Origin: Ignavibacteriales bacterium UBA1304 | GTDB taxonomy: Bacteria > Bacteroidota > Ignavibacteria > Ignavibacteriales > Ignavibacteriaceae | Assembly: GCA_002307295.1 (NCBI GenBank) | Contig: DBTY01000035.1 | Coordinates: forward strand, 14,259 to 78,258 | Length of the DNA: 64,000 bases | Reading direction: 5' to 3' | Shown here: one piece after another, positions 34,763-44,061 of the stretch | Numbering within the stretch: position 1 is the first letter of the stretch | How the letters are laid out: each line of letters starts with the position of its first letter | Made by a program: the position numbers and the translations under genes | The notes under the pieces: model-generated | What the model saw: the letters and a program-made list of their open reading frames with translations, nothing else | Told to the model about the DNA's origin: nothing | Databases searched by the model: none

Positions 34763-36019
34763 GTGAAAAAAAAACTATTTCTATTTATTGTCTTAATTGC
34801 TGCAACAGCCGCATACCCGCAATCGGGGCTCCCAAATATTCCGAGAATATTCTCCGAAATACATTCGCTGCCTTATAAGGATGGCTATGTAGTTTACTAC
34901 AGTTACAAGATCCCATACAATTTTTTAGTCTTCGAAAAATCAAATTTCGATTATAAAGCTAAATATGCTTTTGGGATTGAAGTCTCTGATAGTTTGGCAA
35001 AATCGGTAAAAAGAGCAAGTTCCGAAAGGGATGTAATTCTTGAAGATTTTGAAAAGACAAATTCGGTTAAGGATTTTGAAGAAGGCGTACTGGAAATAGA
35101 ATTGAAGAAAGGGAAGTACGACGTTATTCCAATCTTTACCGATAAAAATATTTCAACAGAGGTTAAACAAAGGTCTCAGGTTATATCTGCTTTAAGCGGA
35201 GCTTACTTTCAGCCAATTGTAACCGACGCCGCTCCATTTATTCACGGCGATAAATCATATACGGCTTTAGCTAATTATGGCGGCGATGTTCCTTTCAGCG
35301 AAACTCCATACGATATTATTATTCCCGCTAAAGATACTGTCCAAACTAGTATAAACTTGCTTATAACAAACGGCGCAGATACCGTTTATAATGGCGCTGC
35401 TAAAGAAAGCTTTTCGGCGGGACTGCAGTTTGCCGAATGTAATTCGCGTATCGTTTTACAGGGGAGTAAAGAAAATGCGACGAAAAATTTTATACTCAAA
35501 GGTTTAAGTTCAAAGCTGTATGAAGGACCTCTTACGATATCCGTTCTTGACTCGGCAAAAAAAACGATTGTTCAGTTTCCGCTAAATGTCATCTGGCCTA
35601 ACAAGCCGTTTATACTTATGAATTACGAAGCCGCAATCAAAGTTTTGAAAAATATAGAAAAAAGCGAAGTTGTAGATTCTCTGTTGTCTCTTTCATCAAG
35701 CGATTATCAGAAGGGGTTATTTGGATATTGGAAGAAGTACGATAAAACTCCAGATACAAAATTTAATCCGCTTATGGCGGAGTTTTATATGCGCGCTGAT
35801 TATGCCGCTGTAAATTTTAGAACGCTTACTAACAAAAGCGGTATTGAAACTGACCGCGGAAAAATATATATTAAATATGGCAAGCCGTCTAAAATGGAAC
35901 GCTCAACTTCCGGAAATGGAAAAATAACGGAAAATTGGCGTTATGAAGCTATTGGACTGGATTTTTCATTTATTGATAATGCAGGCAATGGCGAATTTAC
36001 TTTAATTAAAAAAAGATGA
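34763..36019 (+). CDS. GWxTD-domain exported protein
   Basis: About 418 residues with a signal peptide of ~20 residues (KKKLFLFIVLIAATAAYPQS). The C-terminal ~130 residues match the GWxTD domain found mainly in Bacteroidota/Ignavibacteria and related phyla: LFGYWKKYDKTPDTKFNPLM, the FYMRADYAAVNF helix, and DRGKIYIKYGKPSKMER. Here the GWxTD string itself reads GYWKKYD, so it is degenerate. Function is unknown. GTG at 34763 is preferred because it gives a clean signal peptide; a TTG at 34712 lies next to the rho terminator. It overlaps pdxA by 4 bases. Confidence 0.75.
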   Translation: MKKKLFLFIVLIAATAAYPQSGLPNIPRIFSEIHSLPYKDGYVVYYSYKIPYNFLVFEKSNFDYKAKYAFGIEVSDSLAKSVKRASSERDVILEDFEKTNSVKDFEEGVLEIELKKGKYDVIPIFTDKNISTEVKQRSQVISALSGAYFQPIVTDAAPFIHGDKSYTALANYGGDVPFSETPYDIIIPAKDTVQTSINLLITNGADTVYNGAAKESFSAGLQFAECNSRIVLQGSKENATKNFILKGLSSKLYEGPLTISVLDSAKKTIVQFPLNVIWPNKPFILMNYEAAIKVLKNIEKSEVVDSLLSLSSSDYQKGLFGYWKKYDKTPDTKFNPLMAEFYMRADYAAVNFRTLTNKSGIETDRGKIYIKYGKPSKMERSTSGNGKITENWRYEAIGLDFSFIDNAGNGEFTLIKKR

Positions 36020-37020
36020 AAAGATTTATTTTTACATGCGGCGATATTAACGGAATAGGACTTGAGATTATTATTAAAACCCTAAACAAGGTTAGCCGTA
36101 ATAGTCAGGATAGTTTTGTTATTTCTGCTCCGCTTAACGCTTTTGAAAAAACGGCTTCCAAAGGAATCGTTTCTTTTGATTACGACGTAGTAAAGAAACC
36201 GTTAGATATAGCAAAGAGCTCAAAGAAAATTGTAGTTTACGATCTTGGAAAATCTAAGCTTGAAATTGGAAAAGCTACTAAAGAATCGGGCAGGGTTTCG
36301 TTTTTAGCAATACAGAAATCGTTTGAACTAATTCAAAATAAAATTGGCTCCGCTTTAGTTACAGCTCCAATTTCTAAAACGTCATTATATCTAGCCGGAA
36401 TTAATTTCCCCGGGCATACGGAAATGTTCGCTCAGTGGAGCCGCCGTTCTGATTTTGTTATGATGTTTCTTTCAAAAAAAATGATAGCCGCTTTGCTTAC
36501 TATCCATATTCCAATTAAGGACGTTTCAAAAGCGCTACGCAAAAACGAAGTCCAGAAAAAGCTTAGAATTATTCTTAATACGCTTGAGTATGATCTTGGG
36601 ATAAAAAATCCAACTGCCGCTTTGCTGGGGCTTAATCCGCATGCCGGAGAACTTGGCATTATTGGCAGAGAAGAGCAGGACTTGCTTAATCCGCTTATTA
36701 ACACAAAAGAATTTGACGGGAAATTGTTTGGAACTTTTTCGCCGGACGCTTTTTTTGCCAATAAACTTTATAAAAAATATAACGCGGTAATTGGCGCTTA
36801 TCACGATCAGGTTTTAATTCCATTTAAGCTGCTTAATTTTTCTTCGGGAGTAAATTATACTGCCGGGCTTCCAATTATCAGAACGTCGCCGGATCATGGA
36901 ACTGCTTTTGACATTGCCGGCGCAAACGCAGCCGACGCTTCAAGCATGACCGAAGCGTTTATTTACGCAAATAAAATATTAAAAAATCGTCTAAATAATG
37001 AAAAAGCAAATTATATCTAA
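36016..37020 (+). CDS. pdxA: 4-hydroxythreonine-4-phosphate dehydrogenase
   Basis: NAD-dependent enzyme in the DXP-dependent route to pyridoxal 5'-phosphate. The 334 residues show GDINGIGLEIIIKTL, TAPISK, NFPGHTEMFAQW (metal-binding His), LNPHAGELGIIG and YHDQVLIPFKLL with the second metal His, then IRTSPDHGTAFDIAG. All substrate and zinc residues appear intact. It is translationally coupled to the GWxTD gene (ATGA overlap) and its 3' end overlaps the methyltransferase by 23 bases. Its pathway partner pdxJ is not in the window. Confidence 0.95.
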   Translation: MKRFIFTCGDINGIGLEIIIKTLNKVSRNSQDSFVISAPLNAFEKTASKGIVSFDYDVVKKPLDIAKSSKKIVVYDLGKSKLEIGKATKESGRVSFLAIQKSFELIQNKIGSALVTAPISKTSLYLAGINFPGHTEMFAQWSRRSDFVMMFLSKKMIAALLTIHIPIKDVSKALRKNEVQKKLRIILNTLEYDLGIKNPTAALLGLNPHAGELGIIGREEQDLLNPLINTKEFDGKLFGTFSPDAFFANKLYKKYNAVIGAYHDQVLIPFKLLNFSSGVNYTAGLPIIRTSPDHGTAFDIAGANAADASSMTEAFIYANKILKNRLNNEKANYI

Positions 37021-37753
37021 ACCTTACGAGGCTCTCTCCGTAATTTACGATCACCTGATGAAAAACGTCCGATATGACTTTTGGGCGGAATACATCAATT
37101 TTATAGTGCAGGATTATATCCCTAAAAAACCTAAAGTTCTGGAACTTGCGGCAGGAAATCTTAAGTTTGCAAACCGGATTAAATCTCATTTTAAAAATAT
37201 TGTGGTTTCGGATATTTCTTATAATATGCTGCACCATACGGCAAAAACAAAAATTCCGCGCATATGCTGTAATATGACGGAGCTTCCGTTTAAACGGAAA
37301 TTTGATCTTGTTATTTCCAGTTTTGACAGCGTCAATTACCTGACTACAAAAACCAAGCTGCTTGCTTTGTTTAAAGAAGTTGAAAAAATACTGAATGACG
37401 ACGGCATTTTTACTTTTGACGTTGTGCTTGAGAATAATTGCATCTCGTACGAAAAATACGCCAACAGGAAAGGGACTTATAAGGGCATTAATTTTGAACA
37501 GATAAGCAATTATGATAGAGAGAAAAAATTTCACAAAAATATATTTAATATATTTCTTCCGACGGGCGAAACATTGACGGAAGTTCACAAACAAAAAATA
37601 TTCCCGTTCTTTACATATTTTGAAGTTATTGCAAAATCTAACCTCTATGTAGTCGACTGTTATAAAACTTTTACCTTTGATAAGGCAGATGCAGATTCGG
37701 AAAGAGCGCAGTTTATATTGAAGAGGAGTAATCAGAATGGTCTCATTCACTGA
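36998..37753 (+). CDS. Class I SAM-dependent methyltransferase
   Basis: 251 residues with the Rossmann methyltransferase motifs: motif I VLELAAGNLKFANRI, motif II at VVSDIS, and a post-motif LVISSFDSVNYLT. The substrate is not predictable; proteins of this type include small-molecule and ribosomal methyltransferases. It overlaps pdxA upstream by 23 bases and ftsE downstream by 17, so it is in one compact transcript. The ATG has a weak AATAATG context. Confidence 0.82.
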   Translation: MKKQIISKPYEALSVIYDHLMKNVRYDFWAEYINFIVQDYIPKKPKVLELAAGNLKFANRIKSHFKNIVVSDISYNMLHHTAKTKIPRICCNMTELPFKRKFDLVISSFDSVNYLTTKTKLLALFKEVEKILNDDGIFTFDVVLENNCISYEKYANRKGTYKGINFEQISNYDREKKFHKNIFNIFLPTGETLTEVHKQKIFPFFTYFEVIAKSNLYVVDCYKTFTFDKADADSERAQFILKRSNQNGLIH

Positions 37754-38417
37754 CGTTACGTTTGCGTATCAGCAGGCGCAAATTCTTGACGGAGTAAACT
37801 TTAAACTTGAGCAGGGGGAGTTCGTTTTTCTTATTGGCAAAAGCGGAGCCGGAAAAACTACTTTGCTGCAAATGATTTATATGAATCTGTTACCTGATAA
37901 AGGAACGGTGACTGTTGGAGATTACAGCTCTGTTAAAATGAAAAAAAGAAACATTCCGCTGCTTCGCAGAAAAATAGGGATCGTTTTTCAGGAATTTAAG
38001 TTATTGAAAGACAGAAATATTTATGATAATCTCGCCTTTGTGCTTGAGGTTACAAACACGCCAGGCAAAGAAATAAAAAAAAGAGTTAATAACGCGCTTG
38101 AGGACGTTGGTCTTTCTCATCGCCGCAAAAGTATGCCGGGCGAACTTTCCGGCGGAGAACAGCAGCGCGTGGCTATTGCGCGGGCGCTGGTAAACGAACC
38201 GTTTCTTGTTCTTGCCGACGAGCCGACCGGAAATCTTGATCCGGAAACGTCTCTTGAAATTCTTGAGATATTTAAGAAAATTAACGCAAAAGGGACTTCG
38301 ATAATTTTTGCCACGCATAATTATGAACTTGTAAAAAAAGCTCCCGGCGTAAAAATTATCAGGTTAGAAAACGGTAAGACCTCAAAGGTTACGCTTAGGC
38401 AAAAAGAAAGCGCGTAA
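37737..38417 (+). CDS. ftsE: FtsE-like cell-division ABC ATPase
   Basis: 226-residue ABC ATPase with Walker [11 protein letters not shown]-loop [15 protein letters not shown], signature [15 protein letters not shown], Walker [14 protein letters not shown] and H-loop ATHN. The short length, the [10 protein letters not shown]-loop region and the N-terminal [10 protein letters not shown] fit FtsE, which with FtsX activates septal peptidoglycan hydrolases. No ftsX follows: the next gene is convergent adk. FtsX would therefore have to be encoded elsewhere, or the protein serves another MacB/LolD-like permease. GAGGAG precedes the ATG. Confidence 0.8.
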   Translation: MVSFTDVTFAYQQAQILDGVNFKLEQGEFVFLIGKSGAGKTTLLQMIYMNLLPDKGTVTVGDYSSVKMKKRNIPLLRRKIGIVFQEFKLLKDRNIYDNLAFVLEVTNTPGKEIKKRVNNALEDVGLSHRRKSMPGELSGGEQQRVAIARALVNEPFLVLADEPTGNLDPETSLEILEIFKKINAKGTSIIFATHNYELVKKAPGVKIIRLENGKTSKVTLRQKESA

Positions 38418-38470
38418 TAGGTTTTTGACGGGGCGGGGCTCCTTCTTCGTCTATCGCTCAGAACAACTTT

Positions 38471-38522
38471 ATATAAAAAAAGCGGAATTCATTTTCTTTA
38501 GTTAAAGAAAAACAAATTCCGC
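38471..38522 (-). terminator. Rho-independent terminator of adk
   Basis: GCGGAATT (38482-38489) pairs with AATTCCGC (38515-38522), with an inner TTTCTTTA/TAAAGAAA stem; on the minus strand a T-run follows. It may also stop the ftsE transcript arriving from the left. Confidence 0.75.
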
Positions 38523-38544
38523 CGTAAAAAAAATTATAGTTTTA

Positions 38545-39186
38545 TTATTTTAACAAACCTAAAATTTCTTCCGATATTTTATCGATACTGCTTAGTCCGT
38601 TAACAAAAACAGCCCGTCCTTTAGATTTGTAAAAATCCAATACCGGCTGGGTTGTTTCTCTGAATACTTTAAGTCTTTTTCGTACAACTTCTTCTTTATC
38701 GTCGTCTCTTTTGTAAAAACTGTTTTCAGCTCCGCATTTAGGGCATTTAGCTAAGCCTTTCACTTCTGCGTCGTTAAAAATAGCCTTACAGGCTTTGCAT
38801 GCAGTTCTTGAAGTTATTCGTTTTACTATTTCGTCTTCATTTACGTCTATTACAACAGAAAAAACCTTGTCGATTTTCAATTCGGCAAAAAGTTTATCTA
38901 ATTCAACAGCTTGAGGAAGCGTCCGTGGAAAACCGTCTAAAATAAAACCTGTTTTGCATTTATCCTGATTTAAAGTATCTTTTATTATTTCGATCATAAT
39001 GTTATCAGAAACTAACTCGCCTCTATTCATTATTTCCTGAGCCTGTTTCCCAAGCGGGGACTGACTCTTCACAGCTTCTCTTAAAATATCGCCAGTAGAA
39101 ATATGTGGTATAGAAAGTTTTTCAGACAAGATTTTTGCCTGAGTCCCTTTCCCTGCGCCTGGCGCGCCGAATATAATAATTCGCAT
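38545..39186 (-). CDS. adk: Adenylate kinase (zinc-LID type)
   Basis: Interconverts ATP plus AMP and two ADP. The 213 residues begin MRIIIFGAPGAGKGTQ (P-loop) and contain STGDILREAV, GFPRTLPQA and the LID domain with CKAC and CPKC pairs that bind structural zinc. The start at 39186 matches family N-termini; in-frame ATGs at 39189 and 39213 add residues not seen in the family. GGAG lies a few bases upstream. It is monocistronic on the minus strand. Confidence 0.95.
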   Translation of the reverse strand: MRIIIFGAPGAGKGTQAKILSEKLSIPHISTGDILREAVKSQSPLGKQAQEIMNRGELVSDNIMIEIIKDTLNQDKCKTGFILDGFPRTLPQAVELDKLFAELKIDKVFSVVIDVNEDEIVKRITSRTACKACKAIFNDAEVKGLAKCPKCGAENSFYKRDDDKEEVVRKRLKVFRETTQPVLDFYKSKGRAVFVNGLSSIDKISEEILGLLK

Positions 39187-39335
39187 CATTACTCCGATTA
39201 ATTGTATTATCAAAATTATTACATAATATTTATTTTAGCAAGTTTATATGCGGATATTTGCAATATTTGTAATGGTTTAAACAAAATAACTGTTCCATAT
39301 TGGCTCCATTTTATTTCAAATTACAACCAAATATT

Positions 39336-41321
39336 TTATTCGCCTTGTTCTTGTTCTTTATCTAAAGTATAATCAGCCATTCTGAAAATTAAAAACTTAT
39401 TATCAAAATACTCGCTAGCTCTGAAATTTTTAGGAATTAATTCTTTAATTAGTAATGACAGTTTATAATTATAGCACAAAAAATCTATCCCATGGTAAGT
39501 GATTTTCCAGGGAAGATGCCATGGATTAGACGCTACCGAATATTTTCTTGAAATATTTAAAGTGTCGTTATTATTATTAATGATGTTTACATCAAACGAG
39601 GATATGCCAGTGCTGGTATATTTCTCTTCTGCAAATAAAACATCACGGACGACCCTTGTATTAATTTTACCAAAATTCATTAACTTGCTGATAATTAATT
39701 TCTTTGCAGGCTGGTATGTTGGGGCTGGATAATATGACCGTAATATTGAGCCAATCGCTTGGATAGTTCCCTTAATATCCTTTTGTGTTATACCAAAATC
39801 TGTATACATAGAGACATAATATGGATCGCTGTTTATAACATGAAGCGTAGAGTCTATTTTGGAAAGTGAGACAATATTTTTAAAATCATTCTTTGTTGAG
39901 TCTTCTTTCCATGTCCCATTAGTTAATAAGTCTTTGTATTCGTTAATTGATTCCGATTCTAAATCAGTATTTGAACGATTAGTATAAACTATCTGGTTGG
40001 CGCCGCCGCCAAAGCAACCTCCGCCCGCTGAACTAATGTCTATTTTATTTATTGGGAACTTAAGGAATTCATTAATTACCAGGGTAGGTCTATAAATTCC
40101 AAAGTTTTTAGTTTCCCGGTCATACAGGTAATTATTTTTGTCGTTCCATACGAGTATTTTATTGTCGTCTATAGGAGTAATTTTAGTCGCGTCAAAAGGG
40201 AATACATATTCTCTATACCATTCTTTTTCCCCATTATCATAAATGTAAAGATTACGCCCATTAATGCTCCAGGTCGTATTTTTAGATTTTACTTTTGTTC
40301 TCGGTTCTGGAATTTTATGATCTACAGTATATAGATGTGTCTGATAAAATTCGCGTTTATTAATCTTATATATTTTTTTAGATATATCAAGAATATAAAC
40401 GCTTGTATCTAAAACTTTCATATCGATTGGAGTCTCTGAGATTTGTTGGTCGTTAAGTTTATAGTACTCGGAAGGCGATGAAAAAACATATATAAACAAA
40501 TCGTTTGATATGGCAAATAACTCATTAGTAGATTTGTCAATCTCAAAATCAATTAATTTAACAGGGAATTTTTTCCATCTGATATTCTTTTTATCTGTGT
40601 AGAAAATATGATTAGCTTGGTTGACAATTATATAATTGTTCCAATATCTTACTTTATTTATTCGATTGTTTGACTTCTGAGTTGTATATTTTTTTTGTTC
40701 AAACGGAGTGGAAATTTTTGAAAAAGTTTTCCAATTATCGATTGTTTTGTAAATTGAATTATATAGCGCTCCGCTTATTCCATTATTATGATCTGTCATT
40801 GAAATAGAACACATTCGGGTTGATTCGCTAAATGGAGAATTTAATTTATTCCAATTCTTTCCATGATCGCTAGAATAAAACATATTTCCTGAAGAACCGC
40901 CCATCCAGGCTTCTCCATATTTATTAGTACAGATATCATAAATCCAGGAATTGTCTCCGAAATTAACTTTTTCCCAGCTTTTACCTTTATCGTTAGTAAT
41001 ATAAACTGCATTAGAACTTAGAGAGTCTGGAAAATACGAAATGTCTCCGCTCAATATTGCGTTATTCTCATCGAAGAATGAAATTCGGTCAAAATTTGAC
41101 GAGCAATCTGAAACGAACAAAGTGTCTTTATAATTCCAGTTTGAGTAAATATCTTTTGCAAAACATACTTCTTTCATTTTTGTTACTAGCCAAAGATTAC
41201 CGTTAGGAGATAAGCTTAAATTATTAATGCTGCCCATAGTATTTAATTCTGCGCGTATATCTCTTTCTTGTGTGAAAATGGCAGGAGCTAATAAAAGCAA
41301 AAGCAATATTATAGTTCTCAT
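39336..41321 (-). CDS. Secreted protein with BNR / YCF48-like repeats
   Basis: 661 residues with a signal peptide (1-17, IILLLLLLAPAIFTQ). Several segments look like bacterial neuraminidase (BNR/Asp-box) repeats of a beta-propeller: VYITNDKGKSWEKVNFGD, GNMFYSSDHGKNWNKL and SIYKTIDNWKTFSKI. The second half is less regular and rich in Asn and aromatic residues. Unlike the other large exported proteins here, it lacks a type IX sorting domain at the C-terminus. Function is unknown; a stand-alone minus-strand gene with an AT-rich composition. Confidence 0.68.
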   Translation of the reverse strand: MRTIILLLLLLAPAIFTQERDIRAELNTMGSINNLSLSPNGNLWLVTKMKEVCFAKDIYSNWNYKDTLFVSDCSSNFDRISFFDENNAILSGDISYFPDSLSSNAVYITNDKGKSWEKVNFGDNSWIYDICTNKYGEAWMGGSSGNMFYSSDHGKNWNKLNSPFSESTRMCSISMTDHNNGISGALYNSIYKTIDNWKTFSKISTPFEQKKYTTQKSNNRINKVRYWNNYIIVNQANHIFYTDKKNIRWKKFPVKLIDFEIDKSTNELFAISNDLFIYVFSSPSEYYKLNDQQISETPIDMKVLDTSVYILDISKKIYKINKREFYQTHLYTVDHKIPEPRTKVKSKNTTWSINGRNLYIYDNGEKEWYREYVFPFDATKITPIDDNKILVWNDKNNYLYDRETKNFGIYRPTLVINEFLKFPINKIDISSAGGGCFGGGANQIVYTNRSNTDLESESINEYKDLLTNGTWKEDSTKNDFKNIVSLSKIDSTLHVINSDPYYVSMYTDFGITQKDIKGTIQAIGSILRSYYPAPTYQPAKKLIISKLMNFGKINTRVVRDVLFAEEKYTSTGISSFDVNIINNNNDTLNISRKYSVASNPWHLPWKITYHGIDFLCYNYKLSLLIKELIPKNFRASEYFDNKFLIFRMADYTLDKEQEQGE

Positions 41322-41554
41322 TCTTCCCTCTGTATTAATCTTAAAACCTGTTGAAATAGCAGTTTAAATTGGCAATAAAATCCCCTCTATAAACGCTATT
41401 GAAATTTAGGACTAATTTAAGAAAAAAATATTGCAAAGGACAACTGTTTATTATCATAAATAGTCGCCAAGTTAAAAAAATCATGTCTTATAAAAATCTA
41501 CTATTTGATTTTAATATTAAATTTGAGTAAATTTTAATCAATGGAGGTGATAAT

Positions 41555-42340
41555 ATGAACCAAAGCAATACTAATTGTACTGGCACAGTTGCTTATGGAT
41601 TATTAGAGACTGCTCCGCAAAACAGAACGAGGAAGTTCCATTTCCTTTTGAATGGGAAAAAATATTTTTCTCATCCAGCAGGAAAACACAGCCCTGCCCC
41701 AAATAATCCAATTATAAGCGGCTTTATGCAAATCTTAATAACTTGTTTGCCAATCAAACAGGTAAAATCCCTTTTTGCTTTTTTGACTTTAAAAAAAGCA
41801 TCAAGGCGTTTAAGCCTTTCTATACCGGCGTTAATACTACTCTTTGCCGTTAGTATGACGGGGAGTTTATTACCGCAGGTAAAAGACACTCTTTCAGCGG
41901 CTCCTCAAAACGATATGAAAATGTCTGGCGAGATGAAAAACGACGGAGGTCTTTGGGTTCGCGATTTCAAAAACGAGAGAGGCGAGATATCAAACCTTAC
42001 AGTTTTTGATATTGACGAATCAGCGCTTAAGGAAGTGACTAAGAAGCCTGGCAAAGCTGACGTTAACGACGCCGACGTTATTAGCAAGTTTAACCTTAAA
42101 GGAAAACCTGTTATAATTTACAAGTATGGAGTCGTGACAATAAAACAGCTTAGCATGGAAAGCCTTATTGACCATACTGTTTGGCCTGTGGAAATTAAGA
42201 CGGCAAATTTGATGGCATATCCTGGTAAAGAAGGCTGGGGTATTATTGAATTAAACGGTAAAAAAGAGCTTGTAGTGTGCTATGCAAAAGGGAGCGAAAA
42301 ACTTTTGCGCGCTTATAAAGCGGGGAAAGACCCATCATAA
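41555..42340 (+). CDS. Membrane-anchored protein of unknown function
   Basis: 261 residues in an unusual order: a basic, His/Asn-rich cytosolic part (1-60), a moderately hydrophobic segment (about 54-66), a strong membrane or signal helix at about 89-108 (SIPALILLFAVSMTGSLL), then a ~150-residue exported domain (GLWVRDFKNERGEISNLTVFDI, DADVISKFNLKGKPVIIYKYG, VEIKTANLMAYPGKEGWGIIEL). AATGGAGGTGATAAT before the ATG is a strong ribosome-binding site. No family is recognised. The long N-terminal extension may be real, or the product may begin further in. Confidence 0.65.
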   Translation: MNQSNTNCTGTVAYGLLETAPQNRTRKFHFLLNGKKYFSHPAGKHSPAPNNPIISGFMQILITCLPIKQVKSLFAFLTLKKASRRLSLSIPALILLFAVSMTGSLLPQVKDTLSAAPQNDMKMSGEMKNDGGLWVRDFKNERGEISNLTVFDIDESALKEVTKKPGKADVNDADVISKFNLKGKPVIIYKYGVVTIKQLSMESLIDHTVWPVEIKTANLMAYPGKEGWGIIELNGKKELVVCYAKGSEKLLRAYKAGKDPS

Positions 42341-42372
42341 TTTTATATCCGCATAAATTCTTTATAGCGGTT

Positions 42373-42411
42373 AATAAATAAGGCGGCGATAAAGTCGCCT
42401 TATTTATTTTT
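42373..42411. terminator. Bidirectional rho-independent terminator
   Basis: Perfect 13-bp stem AATAAATAAGGCG (42373-42385) with CGCCTTATTTATT (42396-42408), followed by T. It separates the membrane protein gene from the convergent phosphatase gene. Confidence 0.8.
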
Positions 42412-42447
42412 AAACTTAGATGTTTTTAGATATAAAACTTTGCTTAC

Positions 42448-43647
42448 TTATTTTTTTTCTCTTCTAATCACTACGACGGTAGCGTCGTCATCCCAGCTTT
42501 TCCCTTCGCCAAAATCATTTGCGGCCGTAAAAATTTTGTTCATTATTGTTTTTACGTCTTTGTCTAAGTTTTCCTGGACGGTAGAAATAAGCCCTTCATA
42601 GCCGAACATTTTTGAAGCGGTATTTTTTCTTTCAAGAATTCCATCGGTATAAAGCACAAGAGTGCCGCCAACTGGGACATGTATGTACGCGCGAGTGATA
42701 TCAATTTGCGGGAAAGCGCCTATAATCATTCCGGTAGGTTCAAGCCTATGAATTTTATCTCCCTCAAAAAGCAGAGGTTCCGGATGCCCTGCGTTAGCAT
42801 AGAACAAATTTCCGTTGTTTTCCATTTCGGCATAAAAGAGGGAAATAAACTTGGCCGAGTAAACGCTGCGGTAAATAACAGAGTTTAATTTTTTTAGAGT
42901 GTGAACCATCCGCATTTGTTTTTCGAGCCCCATACGAAGGCCTGTAATAACGTCGCGCACCATAAGCGCGGCGGCTATGCCGTGACCGCTGGCGTCGCCA
43001 ATGCAGAAGCCGAATTCAACGTCTTCAAAAAGATAATAATCATATAAATCGCCGCCGACAAGTTCGGCAGGCTGCGATTTAGCAGCAATCTGAAAACCGT
43101 ATACGTCTGGCGGAGGATCTGGCAGAAGGCTTTGCTGAATTTGCACAGCCTGTTCAAATTCGCCTTTTACAGACTCGGAAGCCAGCCTGAAATTTAAAGC
43201 CGTTCTTACGGCGTTAAGGCACAGGTTTACTTCTTCCCTTAACCAGCCGCTTTTTAATTCAAACGAAAATATCCATGAAGTAATAGGATTGTTAACAATA
43301 AACGCCGCGTGAGTTTTATACTCGTCGTCTCCAATAGAGGGCGTTTCTTTGCCAAATACCGGGCTGTCAAAGATGTACGTTTTCGATTTAATAACTAACT
43401 GGATGGCGGGATCGTCTACGGGTATTCTTTGTTTAATAATTTTATCAAACTTAGGGGGAGAAGAAATTAAAATAAACTCATCGTCTACCTGTTCGTAAAT
43501 ACTGCCGTTTACAATTTTAAGTTCGTCGCCTAAAGTGTTTTCCAACTCTTTTACGATGGAAAACAGATAATCCTTGCCGGTTTTTTCTGCGCCAATTTTG
43601 TTTTGCAGAAAATCCAACTTCCGGTAAAAATTTTTTGGTTCAATCAT
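42448..43647 (-). CDS. SpoIIE/RsbU-type PP2C serine phosphatase
   Basis: 399 residues. A divergent, GAF-like N-terminal sensor region (1-165) leads by a linker helix (EQAVQIQQSLLPD, the usual signature) into a C-terminal SpoIIE/PPM domain. Metal-binding aspartates are visible in VGGDLYDYY, CIGDASGHG and LYTDGI. Such proteins dephosphorylate anti-sigma-factor antagonists in partner-switching stress pathways. No partner gene (anti-sigma, STAS protein) is adjacent. It is monocistronic on the minus strand. No membrane segment is visible. Confidence 0.88.
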   Translation of the reverse strand: MIEPKNFYRKLDFLQNKIGAEKTGKDYLFSIVKELENTLGDELKIVNGSIYEQVDDEFILISSPPKFDKIIKQRIPVDDPAIQLVIKSKTYIFDSPVFGKETPSIGDDEYKTHAAFIVNNPITSWIFSFELKSGWLREEVNLCLNAVRTALNFRLASESVKGEFEQAVQIQQSLLPDPPPDVYGFQIAAKSQPAELVGGDLYDYYLFEDVEFGFCIGDASGHGIAAALMVRDVITGLRMGLEKQMRMVHTLKKLNSVIYRSVYSAKFISLFYAEMENNGNLFYANAGHPEPLLFEGDKIHRLEPTGMIIGAFPQIDITRAYIHVPVGGTLVLYTDGILERKNTASKMFGYEGLISTVQENLDKDVKTIMNKIFTAANDFGEGKSWDDDATVVVIRREKK

Positions 43648-44061
43648 AGAATCCTATTGCCTGAGTTATTAATCAAATATACAATTTACAAGAATAAAAG
43701 AAAAAATTCCAAATATCCAGTCTTATTTTTTATCAATTTGCAGCGCCTGAATCTTAATAAAAGGCGATTTTTTCTTGAAACATTCGGCGCTAAACTCCTG
43801 TGAGGAGAGCCTCTGAAAAGAGCAAAAAAATATATAAGACTTCTTGAATATAATTAAATTATTGCGTAAAATTGCAAAAAATTACTATATTTGAATAAAA
43901 AGCGCCAAAAAAAATCTATGATATGAGTGGAATTAGAGGTATATTGCAATCTAAATGAATCTCTTTTTGCAGGTATTTCCATGATAGGGTTTCTAATCCA
44001 TTTCTTTATTCCGCATTTAGGCATTTGATTATTTATACACAAAAAAAGGCAAACCGAATTT
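43648..44061. other. Divergent intergenic region upstream of the helicase
   Basis: 414 bases between the leftward phosphatase and the rightward DEAD-box helicase. A promoter candidate lies at 43862-43893, which would leave a long leader of about 160 bases before the helicase. That leader is AT-rich with no obvious strong hairpin. Nothing else is recognised. Confidence 0.5.
43862..43893 (+). promoter_or_regulatory. Bacteroidota-type promoter candidate for the helicase
   Basis: TTG at 43862-43864, a 21-base spacer and TATATTTG at 43886-43893, matching the TAnnTTTG -7 consensus of Bacteroidota. Confidence 0.45.

Noticed and set aside
36959..37750. Long 263-codon frame on the minus strand opposite the methyltransferase
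   Set aside because: It is a shadow of the well-supported methyltransferase frame and is extremely rich in Phe, Lys and Ile with no domain signal.
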